From NCBI GenBank assembly GCA_029204225.1, contig CM055109.1, positions 31,657,870-31,721,869 on the forward strand: a stretch of DNA of 64,000 bases. Direction: 5' to 3'. The position numbers and the translations under genes are program-made. The notes below the pieces were generated by a model. It worked only from the letters and a program-made list of their open reading frames with translations. It had not been told where the DNA came from and did no database searches. Below, piece by piece: positions 10,487-22,060 of the stretch (the stretch's first letter is position 1; each line of letters begins with the position of its first letter). The DNA is from Diphasiastrum complanatum (lineage: Eukaryota; Streptophyta; Lycopodiopsida; Lycopodiales; Lycopodiaceae).

Positions 10487-11095
10487 TTCCTTTGAAAAAT
10501 CTCATTTATTGAGGTGGTGCAAGGTCTCGCAATCGAAGAAACAATGATGAATAGGCTGTCGTGATGTTTGATGAAATAATCATATCATAAAAGAGTCATC
10601 AATCACATTAAATATAAACATATAGATGAACATTAAGACCACATGACAAGTTTGACAACCACAACCATTAAATCCAAAACCTTTACATTTTAGACAAATT
10701 AAATCCTACTTCTAGCATTGAATATTATTTGAAAGACAAAATTAATACTACGTAGGACTATGGAATAAAACAACTCATTTGGCTTGGACTTCATAGTTTT
10801 CAACACATTCCCATATAGGCTTTAGCCATATATCATTACAATCATGAACCTACCTTACAAGCTGCTCTAAATACCTTGTAGAAACTACAAATAGAGTATT
10901 CTAATTTAGCAATTTTTTTTCAATTATTGGGAGTTAATTATCTAAAGACTACTACTCTCATGAAGGAAAAGAGGAGCAACTAAATAGTATTTCAGTCAAT
11001 TTGGACTTGTACAAAGTCAAGCTTTCTTAGGATACTTCAACGGTGAAAGAGTTGATTTGTTACCCTTAACCCCAAATCATGATTTGGGCCATCGA
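10487..11095. other. AT-rich stretch, nothing recognised
   Basis: There is no coding motif or LTR terminus. It probably continues the DNA interrupted by the element at 6518-10481. Confidence 0.6.
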
Positions 11096-11099
11096 CATT

Positions 11100-11300
11100 A
11101 GAAAGTTGGTTATCAACCAATTGGTGTAGTTGAACAAAAGAATCACACGATTGTGGAGAGTGCTAGATCCATGCTTGAAAAGATGAAGTTACCAAAAGTT
11201 TTTTGGTTTAGGTTGCAATACTACAGTGTACTTTTAGAATAGAAACCCCACCATTGTGATATCAAAGATAACGCTAGAAGAAGTGCTAGGATCGCCAAGT
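11100..11300 (+). pseudogene. copia integrase scrap
   Basis: The frame QPIGVVEQKNHTIVESARSM then LEKMKLPKVFW matches the 'QNGVVERKNRT..E.AR.ML....LP..FW' signature of copia integrase beyond the catalytic Glu. It ends in stops soon after 11235. It is too short to assign to a family. Confidence 0.75.
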
Positions 11301-11423
11301 GAAGATCTGCCTGGATCCTATCGCATGCAACCAAAAGGACACTTGTGGAGCCAAACCACCCAACCAACAAGAAATGGGTAGTCAAATTCTGAGCCATGGT
11401 GACTAAATGCAAGAGAGGAGAGG

Positions 11424-12255
11424 TGTTGAAAATTCCAGAATTCACACGTGTGGGGAATGTTCACAAGAGGATCTTGATTAAGCTTTGTGATTGGCACAGT
11501 ACTCTGATTCTAGATTGTTCAACAAGATCTAGTTCAGAAAAAATGGCTAATTCACAATCTAGCATGCTAATCAATAGACTATGATAGCAATGAATCAAAG
11601 AATGATTAAAAGTACAAGATTACAATGCATAAGCATTAGCCTCAACACGAGTTAGAGAGAGAGAGCTAGAGAGATAACAAGAAAAAACAGTTTAGATCCA
11701 ACCAAGCATGAGATAGCTACAAAACTTTGGTTCTTCATTACTTTGTGAATGAGAATGATATGTACATATATAGGAGAGCCAAAATTCGTGGTACTCCTTG
11801 CATTCAATGCACATCCTACACCTATTCAAGTGCAAACAACTATTAACTTGACACCTAACTACTAGCATGCATAGGTTGCACCTAACTTCTACCTACTTAC
11901 CCCAAATGGCAATTTCTCAACTAGCCATGTACAAATCTACATGCATGTGTCCGCTACAATGATTGCATGCTTTGCATGTCACTATGGAAACTTAGGACAT
12001 TATGCATTTATTGTGGCTCGAGTTTCTACAAGGTCATATTTGACCAATTCCATGTGAATTTCTATATGCATGTCAAACTAGACATTGTCAACATTATTGC
12101 ATATCATACTAGACCAACTAGACTTTATGCATGTCACTGGAATTTGATCTACCTAACCCAAACTCACCCTATTCTACAAGGATATGTGCTAATTCACATA
12201 CCTTGGATATGTACAAAATATTTACATGGGTAGGATACCCCAAACATTAACAACA
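11424..12255 (-). repeat. Probable LTR (minus strand), solo or orphan
   Basis: On the minus strand it would start TGTTG (12255) and end CAACA (11424). A TATA-like CTATATATG lies near 11772, followed by a CT-rich leader (TCTCTCTAGCTCTCTCTCTC near 11660) and the palindrome ACACGTGTG near 11443. The plus-strand start resembles 57006 onward (TGTTGAAA..TC, TGTTCACAAGAG), so both belong to one family. No PBS, PPT or target duplication is visible at the edges, so the exact limits are uncertain. Confidence 0.5.
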
Positions 12256-12361
12256 GATGATAGATATGTTTTACAATTTTTAACACCTGGCTCTTAGAAA
12301 CAGGAAATTAGAATGAGGAGTAAGGCGAGTTTCAATAGGTTCCAATCTTCCAAAACCATTT

Positions 12362-12498
12362 TGGGATCATGCTTTGTTGCGTGCTAACTTTCTATGCAAT
12401 AGGTGGTTGAGTGCTCTATTGGATGAAAGAACACCTTTTGAGATGCTATTTAAGAGGAGGCCGAGTGTCAACTTTCTTAAAACTTTTGGATGTACTTG
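12362..12498 (+). pseudogene. copia integrase C-terminal scrap
   Basis: The reading LPKPFWDHALLRANFLCNR, then LDERTPFEMLFKRRPSVNFL and KTFGCTCY is the integrase end preceding the integrase-RT linker. It abuts the minus-strand extra ORF of the gypsy element at about 12499, which it appears to truncate. Confidence 0.75.
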
Positions 12499-13329
12499 CT
12501 ATGGTATGGGCGAGAATCTTCTCATTTCTGGTGGGTCTGCCAGACTGGTGTTGACTCTTTTGGATTGCAGTCCCGATGGTGAAGTAGCCCGTGAGCGTGC
12601 ACGCTTGGACTGTTTTGACCCAATGGGAATGTCCCATGCATGGTGTTGTTCAAGCTTGGGTCCATTTTGTACTTGTTGGAGAGTGATATCTGTCATGAGA
12701 TATCCTAGTACGGTTAGGGGCTACTTGTTCTTAAGGCACTCATGAAGGCAGTTCGAAGCAAACTGTGCCCAATCATAGAGGTTCTGGGCATGCAGTCGTG
12801 AATCTACCATCATGTGGAACAGGGACATGGGTACCCTCAGCACTTTTGTCCTTGGTCATTGTGTGCATCTGGTGAGATATGCACATGCCGCTTGCAGCTG
12901 CTGATCATTAATCGTCTCAACTTTGTACCCGTCTTTATTTTTCCATTTATCCACTGAGGGATTGATGTACTTGAAATATGTTGTCTGCTCTATCTGCTGG
13001 AGTGTCCTTGTGACAGCATTTGGTCCTCAAGAGAACCCAAAAGATTGCAAGTCAGTTGTCGTAAAAGATACGTTATAAACATAGTTCCTGATACGGGGAA
13101 CTATGAGTTGGCATGACCTTGTCGTTGCATTATAGTTGGCATACGCCATATGTACCAAGTACGGGCTTTGATATCCCATCAGGACAGGGATCTGGAACTC
13201 AATGGCCTTGAAGAAAGACTATGTCTGCTGGTACCAGGTCTGCATCTCTGTAAGATCTAACTTGCATAGTTGGATGTCGAGCTTATTTGCCTCGGGGTCT
13301 TCAGAACTAGATTTGGGGTTGGATGACAT
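12499..13329 (-). pseudogene. Extra ORF in the env position of the gypsy element (unknown)
   Basis: The frame starts at CACC-ATG (13329, MSSNPKSSSEDPEANKLDIQ) and stays in register for about 276 codons to the copia junction. It is broken only by stops at about codons 37 (TAG), 101 (TGA), 158 (TGA) and 203 (TAG), with no frameshift. Readable parts include YQSPYLVHMAYANYNATTR, DKWKNKDGYKVETINDQQ, MVDSRLHAQNLYDWAQFASN and a basic end (SKQSKRARSRATSPS) that looks like a nuclear-localisation type cluster. I see no signal peptide or transmembrane helix, so it is not an obvious envelope protein. It lies in the same orientation about 390 bp after the integrase. I do not recognise the family. It could be a Tat/Athila additional ORF. 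Confidence 0.6.
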
Positions 13330-13401
13330 GGTGAAAAAAATGAACAAAATAGAGGTCTGGAAATACTATGTCGGTTGAATTTCAGACAGGGTTAAGGGTG
13401 C

Positions 13402-13652
13402 GTCGATTGAGATTTGATGGATGGCGTCGGTTGAGATCTAATGGATGGCGTCGGTTGAGATTTGAAGGATGGTGTCGGTTGAGATTTGAGACAGGACTCC
13501 AGGTGAGATGTGAGAGATGGCGTCGGCTGAGATGGGAGACAGGGCGTCGGTTGAGATGGATGGACTAGCTCCGGTTGAGATGTGAGATAGGGCTCTGGTT
13601 GAGATGTGAGAGATGGCGTAGGTCGAGATTGATGGACTGGCTACGGTCAAGA
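13402..13652. repeat. Tandem repeat, unit about 24 bp, about 10 copies
   Basis: The repeated core is GTCGGTTGAGATTTGATGGA with the remainder TGGC, and variants such as GGCTCTGGTTGAGATGTGAG. It lies between the integrase and the extra ORF of the gypsy element. The core GGTTGAGAT also builds the array at 24250-24800 in the leader of the same element. Confidence 0.85.
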
Positions 13653-13720
13653 TATTCATGACAAATGGGTATTTATAGAAAAAGAAAATTACATAGAAAG
13701 TAAATAAGTACATGTATGAA

Positions 13721-14306
13721 TTATAAGTGAAAAGGGGTAACCCACCCAGTGGCTTTCTTCGGGGTGGTGCGGTAAGCCCAGATAGCTAAAAAAAAATTTG
13801 TTTCCCAATTAGAGCGACTGGTTTCAACTATCTTTGTCAAAATTATACATATCGTCTTGTTAGTTGATTCGGCCCGGCCATTACATCTAGGATAGTACGG
13901 TTGGTGTACTCTTTCTGTGAATGACAAGGTAATGGCATAGTAAATTATCAATGACAGCATTTAAAAAATGCATGTCGCGATCACTAACTAGCTCTATAGT
14001 GCAGCCAAAACGTGTAATAATGTTTTCATAAAGAAAATGCATGACAGTTTTTGCATTGGCATCCTTCGTTGCTCGAGCCTCAACCCACTTAGTGGCGTAA
14101 TCTGTGGCTATGAGGATGTGATGAGCTTGGGTATGTTCCGTTGCTGGATTGATTGGTCCAACAAAGTCAATTCCCCACTTATGGAAGGCTTCACCTTCTA
14201 TAATGGGAGTCAGTGGCGTGAAGTCTACTTTGGTATTTTTCTTGGCTTGTTGACAGATATCACACGTTTTAATGATAGCAGACGTGTCCTTAAATAAAGA
14301 TCCCAC
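13721..14306 (-). pseudogene. gypsy integrase
   Basis: On the minus strand, 14306-13887 holds the zinc-motif end (TCDICQQAKKNTKVDF) and the catalytic core (FHKWGIDFVGPI with the first Asp, then YATKWVEA and the second Asp in SDRDMHFLN). A frame change near 13960 leads to HQPYYPRCNGRAESTNKTI with the Glu, then WAYRTTPKKATGWVTPF. The D,D,E residues remain. The frameshift and stops make it non-functional. The domain order after RNase H confirms a gypsy element. Confidence 0.85.
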
Positions 14307-14529
14307 AATCCCGCTTGTAGGATAATCTTAACTGTGGCTTTAGCAAAAAAGTGGTCGTCGTCAATGCCCTCATGAGCCTGAGATATGATTGGTCATATCT
14401 CAGATTCATAAGCACATCGTCGAATGATACCATCAACGCCCCTTTTCTAAAGTTGTCCTGCTATTAACTAAAAGAGCGCTGCTTTTAGCAAAAAAATTCT
14501 TTTTGTCGCCGTAGTCAGGCTTGTTTGAG

Positions 14530-15893
14530 TCAGTCTGTTGTTAGGAACTGAGTGATCTCCTCAGTCCATAAGGGTGTAGCATCAATCTGAAAAAGGCATG
14601 CATCAGAGAGATCATCATTGACTGGTGCAGTTTCTTTTTCAGCATTAGGTAGCCGGGAAAGGTGATCCACCATGAAATGTTGGGTCCCAATCCGAATGAC
14701 TACGCGGAAATTAAATTTCTCTAATATCAACAGCCATCGAAAAATACGTCCCGTTTTACAGGATTCATTAACGATATATAATAGGGCATGATGGTCGGTG
14801 TAGAACACAAAGGTCTGGCCTAATAAATAATGTCTTAGTCAGCATAGACCATAGCCAATGCTTCTCTCTCGGTGGTTGTATAGTTTACTTCAGCAGGCAC
14901 CAGTTGCCTGCTCAAGAAACGTATCGGAAAGTCTTTGTCATACTCGTCTGGTTGTGCAAGAAGACCTCCAATGGCATACTTACTTGCGTCAGTATGCACA
15001 TGAAACTCTTTCGTATAATCTAGCGAGCGAAGTATGGGTGCCGTGGTAAGGGCTATTTTCAACTCCTCAAAGGCTTTAATTCGTTCTTCGGTCCAACAAG
15101 GATCTACCACAACTAAATAAACGAGGCGTGCCTTGTCGGCATAGTCGATTATAAAGATGCGATAATAATTTGTATGACCGAGGAAGACATAAACCTCCTT
15201 CACTGTTATAGGTAAGGGCATTTCAACTATAACCTTGATTTTTGACAGGTCGGTAGAAATATCATCCTTTGAAATTATATGCCCGAGTACAACCCCATGG
15301 GTGACCCATATTTGGCATTTATCAGGGTTTAGAGAGATTCCAAATCTACGGCAACGAATGAAGATTTTCTCTAGTGCATCAAGGTGTGTAGCCACTGAGG
15401 AATGTACACCTAGATCGTCGAGATAAATCTCCACAATCCGATGTAACAGGTCTTGGAAGGCCAGTTGCATGACCCTTTGAAACGTTGAAGGGGCGTTGCA
15501 TAAGCCAAAAGGAATAACGTTATAAGCATAAACCTCGTTCTCTGTGGCAAAGGTCGTTTTATGTTTATCTTCAAGGGCTATTTATACAAGGAAATAATCG
15601 CTGAATCCATCCAAGAAGCTAAAAGCTTCACCTCCTGCCATTTCCTCTAAGATTTGGGTCGTTAAAGGCTAGGAAAAATGGTCTCTCTTTGTAACCACAT
15701 TAAGGTTTTTAACATCAACATAGATACGAAGCTTGCCGTTTTTCTTGGGTACAACCACAATGGGTGATACCCAATCAGTATGTTGAACTTCATAAATGAA
15801 GCCAGCATCCAACAATTTTTTTATATTTTTCATCAATCCTCTCACGATAGACAGGGTTAGATCTATAAGGTTTAGCCCTAACAGGCTTAGCAT
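14530..15893 (-). pseudogene. gypsy reverse transcriptase and RNase H
   Basis: RT reads from 15893 (LLDAGFIYEVQHTDWVSPIV, VPKKNGKLRIYVD) through motif A (FSFLDGFSDYF). It continues with FGLCNAPSTFQRVM and the catalytic YLDDL near 15425. RNase H follows (FHVHTDASKYAIGGLL, RQLVPAEVNYTTTEREALAM). After a 1-bp frame slip near 14838 comes the tail (FYTDHHALLYIVN, HFMVDHLSRLPN). Nonsense codons at 15669 (TAG) and about 15583 (TAA) sit where Gln would fit. The enzyme would copy element RNA into cDNA in the particle. It is inactive here. Confidence 0.9.
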
Positions 15894-15955
15894 TATCCTC
15901 TAAAGGAATATTATGGACCTATTTCAGGTGGGATTCCTTTCATTTCTGTATAATT

Positions 15956-16849
15956 TCATGCAAATACATCCCTGTATTTGCAAAGTAAAGTTTCTAGATC
16001 AGAAATTTGGGCTGATGATAGATGTGCACCAACATGGACTATTTGATCTATCTCCTCGTCAAGATCTTTAAGGTTTAGCGGAATTGTTTTAGCTAGTCCT
16101 TCAAAGGAGTTGGAACTTGGTGAAGGTTCCCGATGTGGCTGTGGTAGCCGGATAACAATGTCATTCAACATGAAATCTTTGAACTTCTGTGGAAGATCAA
16201 AAGGTGGTTCCACAAAGTTTTCGGGGACTTTGAAAAACATCTGAGTTGAGGCACTACCTGAGGTGGAAGCTTGGTCTGATTGTTTGGTTGCTAGCAACTT
16301 AGTCTAGGGCTTTATCGGCTATTTAAGCTTCTCACGCATTTGTTTTTGACGCTCAGTTAATTTTGTATCAATAATTTTATTTTTTTGTAACCGAAGTTTT
16401 TGAGGGTTTTGAGTGGACGATATTGTTACCTCACTTATCATGTCTTTATCGATTGTATGCCAGACTTCGTCTGGATACATGTCCCATGTATACACTTTGG
16501 ATTTGGGTCTGTATGCTTGTGGGTTGGGTACTTTGGATGTTAATTGGACATGAGCCAACGGTCCTGGTGACTTAATCTCCTAAGGAATTACTTTTGACAG
16601 ATAACGTTGGGCATCTAGATATAGGAGTACATGTTCATCCGTCATTTCTACATCATCCATGGAAAGAATACCTTCTTCCAAAATATGGGTAGTAGAGACA
16701 CTAGGTTCTCCTGGGCACCATGCTATAGGAATCGGCTCAATCATCATAAGTGGGATGATGGGTGTATCAATGTCTATAGAAGATGAGAGAATATCCATAG
16801 CTTCTGCAGCAGTTTTGATACGACATCGATTGGAGTCAGCACAGTCCAC
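15956..16849 (-). pseudogene. gypsy protease-RT linker region
   Basis: Three consecutive open stretches (16849-16580, 16558-16319, 16297-15956) share one frame. They are separated only by TAG codons at 16580, 16319 and about 16301. They read as hydrophilic linker with QAYRPKSKVYTWDMYP, ERQKQMREKLK and KVPENFVEPPFDLPQKF, and end with an RT-proximal segment (ADLETLLCKYRDVFA-type, here ISDLETLLCKYRDVFA). Such a long linker before RT is usual in this gypsy branch. No catalytic motif is seen. Confidence 0.7.
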
Positions 16850-16899
16850 AGTGGCTAGTGCTTGACCCCAATTGATTATGTCCGTGGATCTTGTGTAGT

Positions 16900-17397
16900 G
16901 GTCATTGGGTTGGATCGGGACACTATTTCATCACATGTTGTTGATGACCAATCATCATAAACTTTAGCAGGCTTGACATGGCTAGTTGAGTCAATAGTGA
17001 CTCATTTATCATGATTGCCAAAGGTGATTTTGCTATGCTTCCAATCTTGGACAACACCTGTCATCTGGACCTAGGGTGTACCAAGAAGGAGTTTTTAAGT
17101 ATTGGCATCTTCTGGTAAATCTAAGATGACACAATCTATCACAAATTTGACACCTGCTATTTGAACTTTAATATTTGATAAATGACCAGCAGGGTCTGTA
17201 ACTCGTTGATCAGCCATGCGAAGTTTATATCGTGGTTGATCGAGGGTATGGAAGCCCCATGACTTTGCCAATGACAAAGCCATTATATTTACGTCTGATC
17301 CACTATCAAGGATAGCAGATACTGCATGATAGTCCTTATAGGACAAAGACAGTGTGATGCTAGTCCCCTTAGCAACACCTATATTCAACAAATTCAT
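16900..17397 (-). pseudogene. gypsy retropepsin-like protease
   Basis: The frame from 17397 includes ILDSGSDVNIMALSLAKSWG, the catalytic DSG of a retropepsin. It continues with LRMADQRVTDPAGHL and VKFVIDCVILDLPEDAN. After TAA at 17095 it goes on as KLLLGTP, a TAG, then VQDWKHSKITFGNHDK and a TGA. It would process Gag-Pol in the particle. All breaks are single nonsense codons. Confidence 0.85.
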
Positions 17398-17645
17398 AGG
17401 AATCTGGAGAATTTCAAGAATCTCTTCTGTTTTCCGCTGTGCATCAAGAATAGTAGGCAGCTAAAAACTATGATGGATATAACGTTGAAGCCCAGTGAAG
17501 GATTTATTGCGCTATGGAATGACATGGTTAGTTGATCTTGCAAAAAGTCAGAAAATACTTCAAGTCCTTGTAGGGATTGCTCCTTTTCGGGGATTTGAGC
17601 TGATAACAGGCTTTCCGTATGTTCTTCCTCTCACAAAAACTCATC

Positions 17646-18035
17646 TCAAAATTCATCGTATTGCCTTTGTTCCACTTTTGGGTCTGGGTAATCTTTTGGT
17701 AATGTGGAAGCCATCAAGTGGCTTCCCTGGGGGTCAGCTAATTTTTTATTGTTTTGTTGTTGTTCTTGTTGTTGGCGTTGTGCTCTAGTTAGAACTCTAA
17801 CATGTTCGGACGATATATGACGTGCTGGAAGAATTCTGTTAGGTTGTTTAGGACAATCCTTGAAACTGTGTTTGCGAACACAGTCTGGACAGTCCGCGTG
17901 GTATTGGTTTTTAACTTTACAGTCAACCATGAAGTGTCATGTTTCACCACAAATAAAGCAGTGATTGCTCATTGGTCCTATGGCGATAGCCTAACCATCT
18001 TGGATGGCTAGCTGTGCTGGACTTTGATGAGAATC
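17646..18035 (-). pseudogene. gypsy gag C-terminus with zinc knuckle
   Basis: On the minus strand the motif CFICGE..HFMVDC (knuckle) is followed by NQYHADCPDCVRKHSFKDC, a second Cys/His cluster, then a Gln-rich stretch (RAQRQQQEQQQNN). It is the 3' part of the gag interrupted by the copia sequences; the 5' part lies at 22061-23408. The join to the copia leader is near 18035. Confidence 0.75.
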
Positions 18036-18042
18036 GTGAGAT

Positions 18043-18054
18043 GCTCTGATACCA
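18043..18054 (-). other. copia primer binding site beside LTR
   Basis: The reverse complement is TGGTATCAGAGC, one base from the LTR at 18056. It is in 5'-LTR configuration although coding sequence of a same-strand copia lies upstream of the LTR. Confidence 0.85.
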
Positions 18055-18055
18055 C

Positions 18056-18729
18056 TGATGAGACTAGGGGAGAAAATTCACGAAACAGTCGCGACTCTCT
18101 TTCAAGATTTGGATGGAGTTTAGATGCGTTCGTTGGGCACTACCAGCTGAAACACTCCTACAATCCTGTAGAGAGTAGTCAGTTACTACTGATCTACGTT
18201 CATAAAATTAATACAGCATTCGACTTAATTTCAACCAAGGTGCAAAATTCAAAGGGAACAAGAAAACTCAGACATATGAAATAAACAACATAAGCATTCA
18301 ACATCCAAGATCAGACACAACTAGAAAATAATCTATACTGATTTTCTCTGATTTCTTCAGGGCACTGCATGCGAATCCATGCAGTGCGTTGGCGTGAGAG
18401 AAGCACGGTTCTCTCATGAGTAGTAGTCTCGCTTCACTAGCGGACAATTGGATCTTCTGATCCTAGACAGAATTATCTTCTCGCACACAGACGGAGCTTC
18501 TGTCTGTGTTCGTCTTGATTGCTTACTAGCATCAAACTTTTTCAGTGTCTCTTCTCTTAGTTACACTCTATGTATCCTATTCTGATATATGTCAAGTATT
18601 ATCCAGTAAGTACGGTCTCTCTATGTAAACCTAAGATTAGAGTGATTATACATCTACAACTAATCAGGGAATTACAAGAGGGGCAGATTAGCCATGACCT
18701 AGGAAGTATCTACTGACGTCATGCCATCA
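18056..18729 (-). repeat. copia LTR (674 bp)
   Basis: On the minus strand it starts TGATGGCATGACGTCA (18729) and ends AGTCTCATCA (18056). It immediately follows RT sequence truncated just after YVDD and is followed by a PBS. A short palindromic repeat, CTGCATGGATTCGCATGCAG, lies at about 18367-18386. Confidence 0.75.
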
Positions 18730-21700
18730 GGTCAGATCCACTATCTCGAAATGTTTTGAGATGTCTGTCTTTACTTCAGCAATTAGCTGCTCACTCCTAC
18801 AAAGTATAAGAGTGTCGTCCACATAAACAGCCACTATGATGATCTGCCCATCTGTAACTCTGACATACACATTGGAGTCAGCCAACAGAGGCTTGAATCC
18901 CAATGATTTTAGGGCCTGATCCTTCTTCTTGTACCATTGTCAGGCTGATTGCTTCAGACCGTAGATGCTTCTATGCATTCTGCATATATAGTCAGGAAGT
19001 GAATTCGAGACAAATCTTGGGGGTTGATCCATGTAGACCTCTTCATCTAATTCACCATGCAAGAAGGCTGTCTTCTCGACCACAATGTGGATCCTGAGGT
19101 CATAAGCTGCATATGCAAACAACAGACGTAGGGATGAATTTTTGATGACAGGAGAGAAGGTTTCAGAGTAGTCAATACTGTATCTCTGAGAGAAATCCTT
19201 CGCTATCAGTCTTGCGTTGTATTTCGTCACACTCCCGTCTGGTCCATATTTGAGTTTGAAAACCCATGTGCATTTGACAGTCTTGCGCTTATGAGGTAAT
19301 GGCTCCAACGTCCATACCTGGTTCTATCTCATGGACTTCATCTCTTCGTTCATGGCTTGAATCCATTTGTCCTTTTTGGAACCTTCAATCGCCTCCTTGA
19401 ATGTTTGTGGTTCGACACTGAATCCGCAGAATTCTTTTGATGTAGAAGCTGCGCTTGCTAGCACAAATCTTGCTCTTCGTGGTCTTGTCTGACAACTATG
19501 CATTTGCCCTTGTCTGCTCAACTCGGTCCGAAACCATCTTGGTTTACAGGAACTGTGGCGGCAGGTTGCCTCTCGAATCTTTTTTCGTCTGATTCGAAGC
19601 TCGAATGGGAGACGACTCAAAAATCTTTGTTTTCGTGTTTGTTCTCTGCTCCCTCTGACGTTGGCGACAGGTCATAGTACTGTCTTTCAAGAACTTCATA
19701 GCTAATAGGGTCTTCGTTGGCCATTGTCCTGCTCTCGTCGAATTTGACATCTCTCACTGTTTTCACAGTGTTCGTGTTTGGTATGTAGATTCTGTAGTAT
19801 GATGAATTATTGTCATAACCTACCAGAAATCCTTGCTTGGCTTTCTCATCAAGCTTCTTGCGAAGCTTATCAGGAATATGTGCATATGCTGCACAGCCAA
19901 ATATTCTGACGTGAGACAGGTTGGGTTTTCTACCCCACCATAGCTCATGTGGTGTCGTGTGAGGAACACCAGATTTACCTATCCTATTTTGGATGTATGC
20001 GGCTGTAGCTACTGCTTCAGCCCATAGTGCCCTTGGAGCCTTCGAGTATGCCATCATCCATCTGGCTGCTTCCATCAGGGTCATGTTCTTTCGTTCAGCA
20101 ACACCATTGTGCTGTGGTGTGTAGGCTGCAGTTCTTCTGTGAATGATGCCACGATCATTACAGAACTCAGTGAAGCGATTCGAGATATATTCGCCATTTT
20201 GATCTGTTCTAATCTGCTTCACCTTACTGCCTGTGCATCTCTCAGCCCAATTCACATATTCTGTGAATTTATCGAGTGCTTCAAATTTATTTTGAATAAA
20301 ATACACTTTGGAAAACTTGCTATAATCATCAATGAAGGTTATATAATATTTTGGACCTCCTACTGAGATCACGTTGAATGGACCGCAGATGTCAGAGTGC
20401 ACCAGCTCCAGAATCTTTGTCGTTCTATAGGAGTCTTTGACGAATGGTGTGCATGACATCTTGTCTTTCAAACATGCATCACAAGTGGTCAAGCTGGTTG
20501 CATTTGAGATGCTGACCCCTATTATTGCTCCATGATGACTTGTCTGGTAGAGTGCCATTGAGTTCATGTGGCAGAGTCTTCTGTGCCATAGAGTGTCTGG
20601 CGAGTCATCATGGGTCTGATGCATCTGATCTTCAGGTAGACGCACCTTTAGATGATATAGGTTTCCCTTCCTTCTGCCTTGAGCAATGAGAGTGCTGGTG
20701 CTGGCTTCAATCACGTTGCATGCTTCATTAGACAATGTCACACACATCCCTGCATTTGCTATTCTTGCTACAGAGAGCAAGTCTTGCTGAAGAGTTGGCA
20801 CGAACAGAACGTCTTCGAGTCGTCTGTCTCTACCGTTGGTGTTGAGCCAGAGTGAACCAATACCATTCACTTGATGTCTAGATCCATCTCCAAGAACTAT
20901 GAATCTTGAGGGATCTGCAATTCTAAAATTAGACATGATTCGTCTTGATGTCACAAAGTGCGAGGTGGTTCCTGAATCCAGGATCACCTCGTGTGTGTCA
21001 GACGTTGATGCTGCACACACATCTTCACAGATGTAGGTGGTCGAACAATTTTTGTTCGTTCTTTCTTCGCCCATCTTCGAGCTCTCGGGCTCCTCGACAT
21101 AGGAAGAACTATTATTGTTCTCCTGTCTGTTCTGTGCTAATCTGTTTCTTGAGTTTTGGCAGCAATCCATGGCTGCATGATCCTTCTTATGGCAATGGAT
21201 ACACTCAATCTTGGGATTGAGCCAACAGGTATCTACTATATGCCCGTCTCTTCTGCATCTCGCGCAGGTCTTCTTGTCTGCATCTTGTCGTTTCGACCTC
21301 CATTTGGTCTTCCAGTTGCTTTTGCTGGTCCCCTCTGCTTGCTGGTCACGATTTTGCCTCTGATTCAACTCCCTCTTAGGCTTGAACAGTTTCTTTGATT
21401 TTTCTCTATTGTCATAGAGTGCCTGGTCAGAACCATCTTTGTGGTCAATATGCTCTCTGGCCTCGACTTCCTCTCTAATCTTGACAATCGCCTTTTCGAG
21501 GTTCATGGTAGGATCTTTCGTGAGCAGGATTCGTGTCATCTGGAAAGATCTGGGTAAGGCTCTCAACAGATATGTGAGCTGCTTCTCAGTTGATACTGCA
21601 TTCTCTACTCCTGAGTTGTGTAGTGATAGAAATAGATCCTTCATCTTTCTCACGAAAGAGGTGAGGTCTTTTCCATCCCACTGCAGATTCGTCAGCTGAT

Positions 21701-22034
21701 CTTCCAACATCATAATCTGACTTCTTGATTTCATCTAAAATCTTGTGAGCAGTGCATCCCACATCTCCTTAGCTTTGGAGAGTGTTGCCAGGTCAAGTGT
21801 AAGACTATCTTCGATGGAAGATGATAGCAAGGCTACTGCCTTGTTGTTTTTCTCCCTCCATTCGCGTAGCTCCTTGTCTTTTGTCGTAGGTATTTCTTCT
21901 GTGCCATCCACCCAGGGGAAGAGTTATTCGACCTTGAGTATCAAAGATGTCTTAACTTTCCAGGCTAGAAAGTGAGATCCTGAAGAATTAAGTATAGTGC
22001 AGATCTTGCTCTGCATGTTGCCGATTGAAGCCAT
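18730..22034 (-). pseudogene. copia gag-pol, near-complete but RT-truncated
   Basis: Gag starts at 22034 (MASIGNMQSKICTILNSSGS). It passes nonsense codons (TAA after 'LKVE' and TAG after 'LLTRF') into a 705-codon open stretch (21734-19617). That stretch holds the gag core and two zinc knuckles (CARCRRDGHIVDTC, CIHCHKKDHAAMDC). It continues with protease (EVILDSGTTSHFV), pre-integrase (LWHRRLCHMNS, CDACLKDKM) and integrase (LVHSDICGPF, FIDDYSKFSKVYF, QIRTDQNGEYIS, YTPQHNGVAERKN). RT follows across a frame change near 19620 (CTWVFKLKYGPDG, EKTAFLHGELDEEVYM, YGLKQSA) and reaches YVDDTLILC near 18810. It ends at HFEIVDL against the LTR. Motif A has Glu (VEKTAFLHG) where DVKTAF with Asp is usual, so RT was probably dead. 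RNase H is absent. Confidence 0.9.
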
Positions 22035-22060
22035 TGCTTCTGTTTTTTACCAGATGTGCT

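Noticed and set aside
12275-12300. AACACCTGGCTCTTAGAAAC as a minus-strand copia PBS (reverse of TGGTATCAGAGCCAGGTG)
   Set aside because: It matches only in part (CTTAGAAAC against CTGATACCA), and no LTR terminus follows on the right.
18367-18386. CTGCATGGATTCGCATGCAG palindrome as a terminator or protein site
   Set aside because: It is a short inverted repeat inside an LTR with no second example. It could be part of the leader structure, but nothing supports a specific role.
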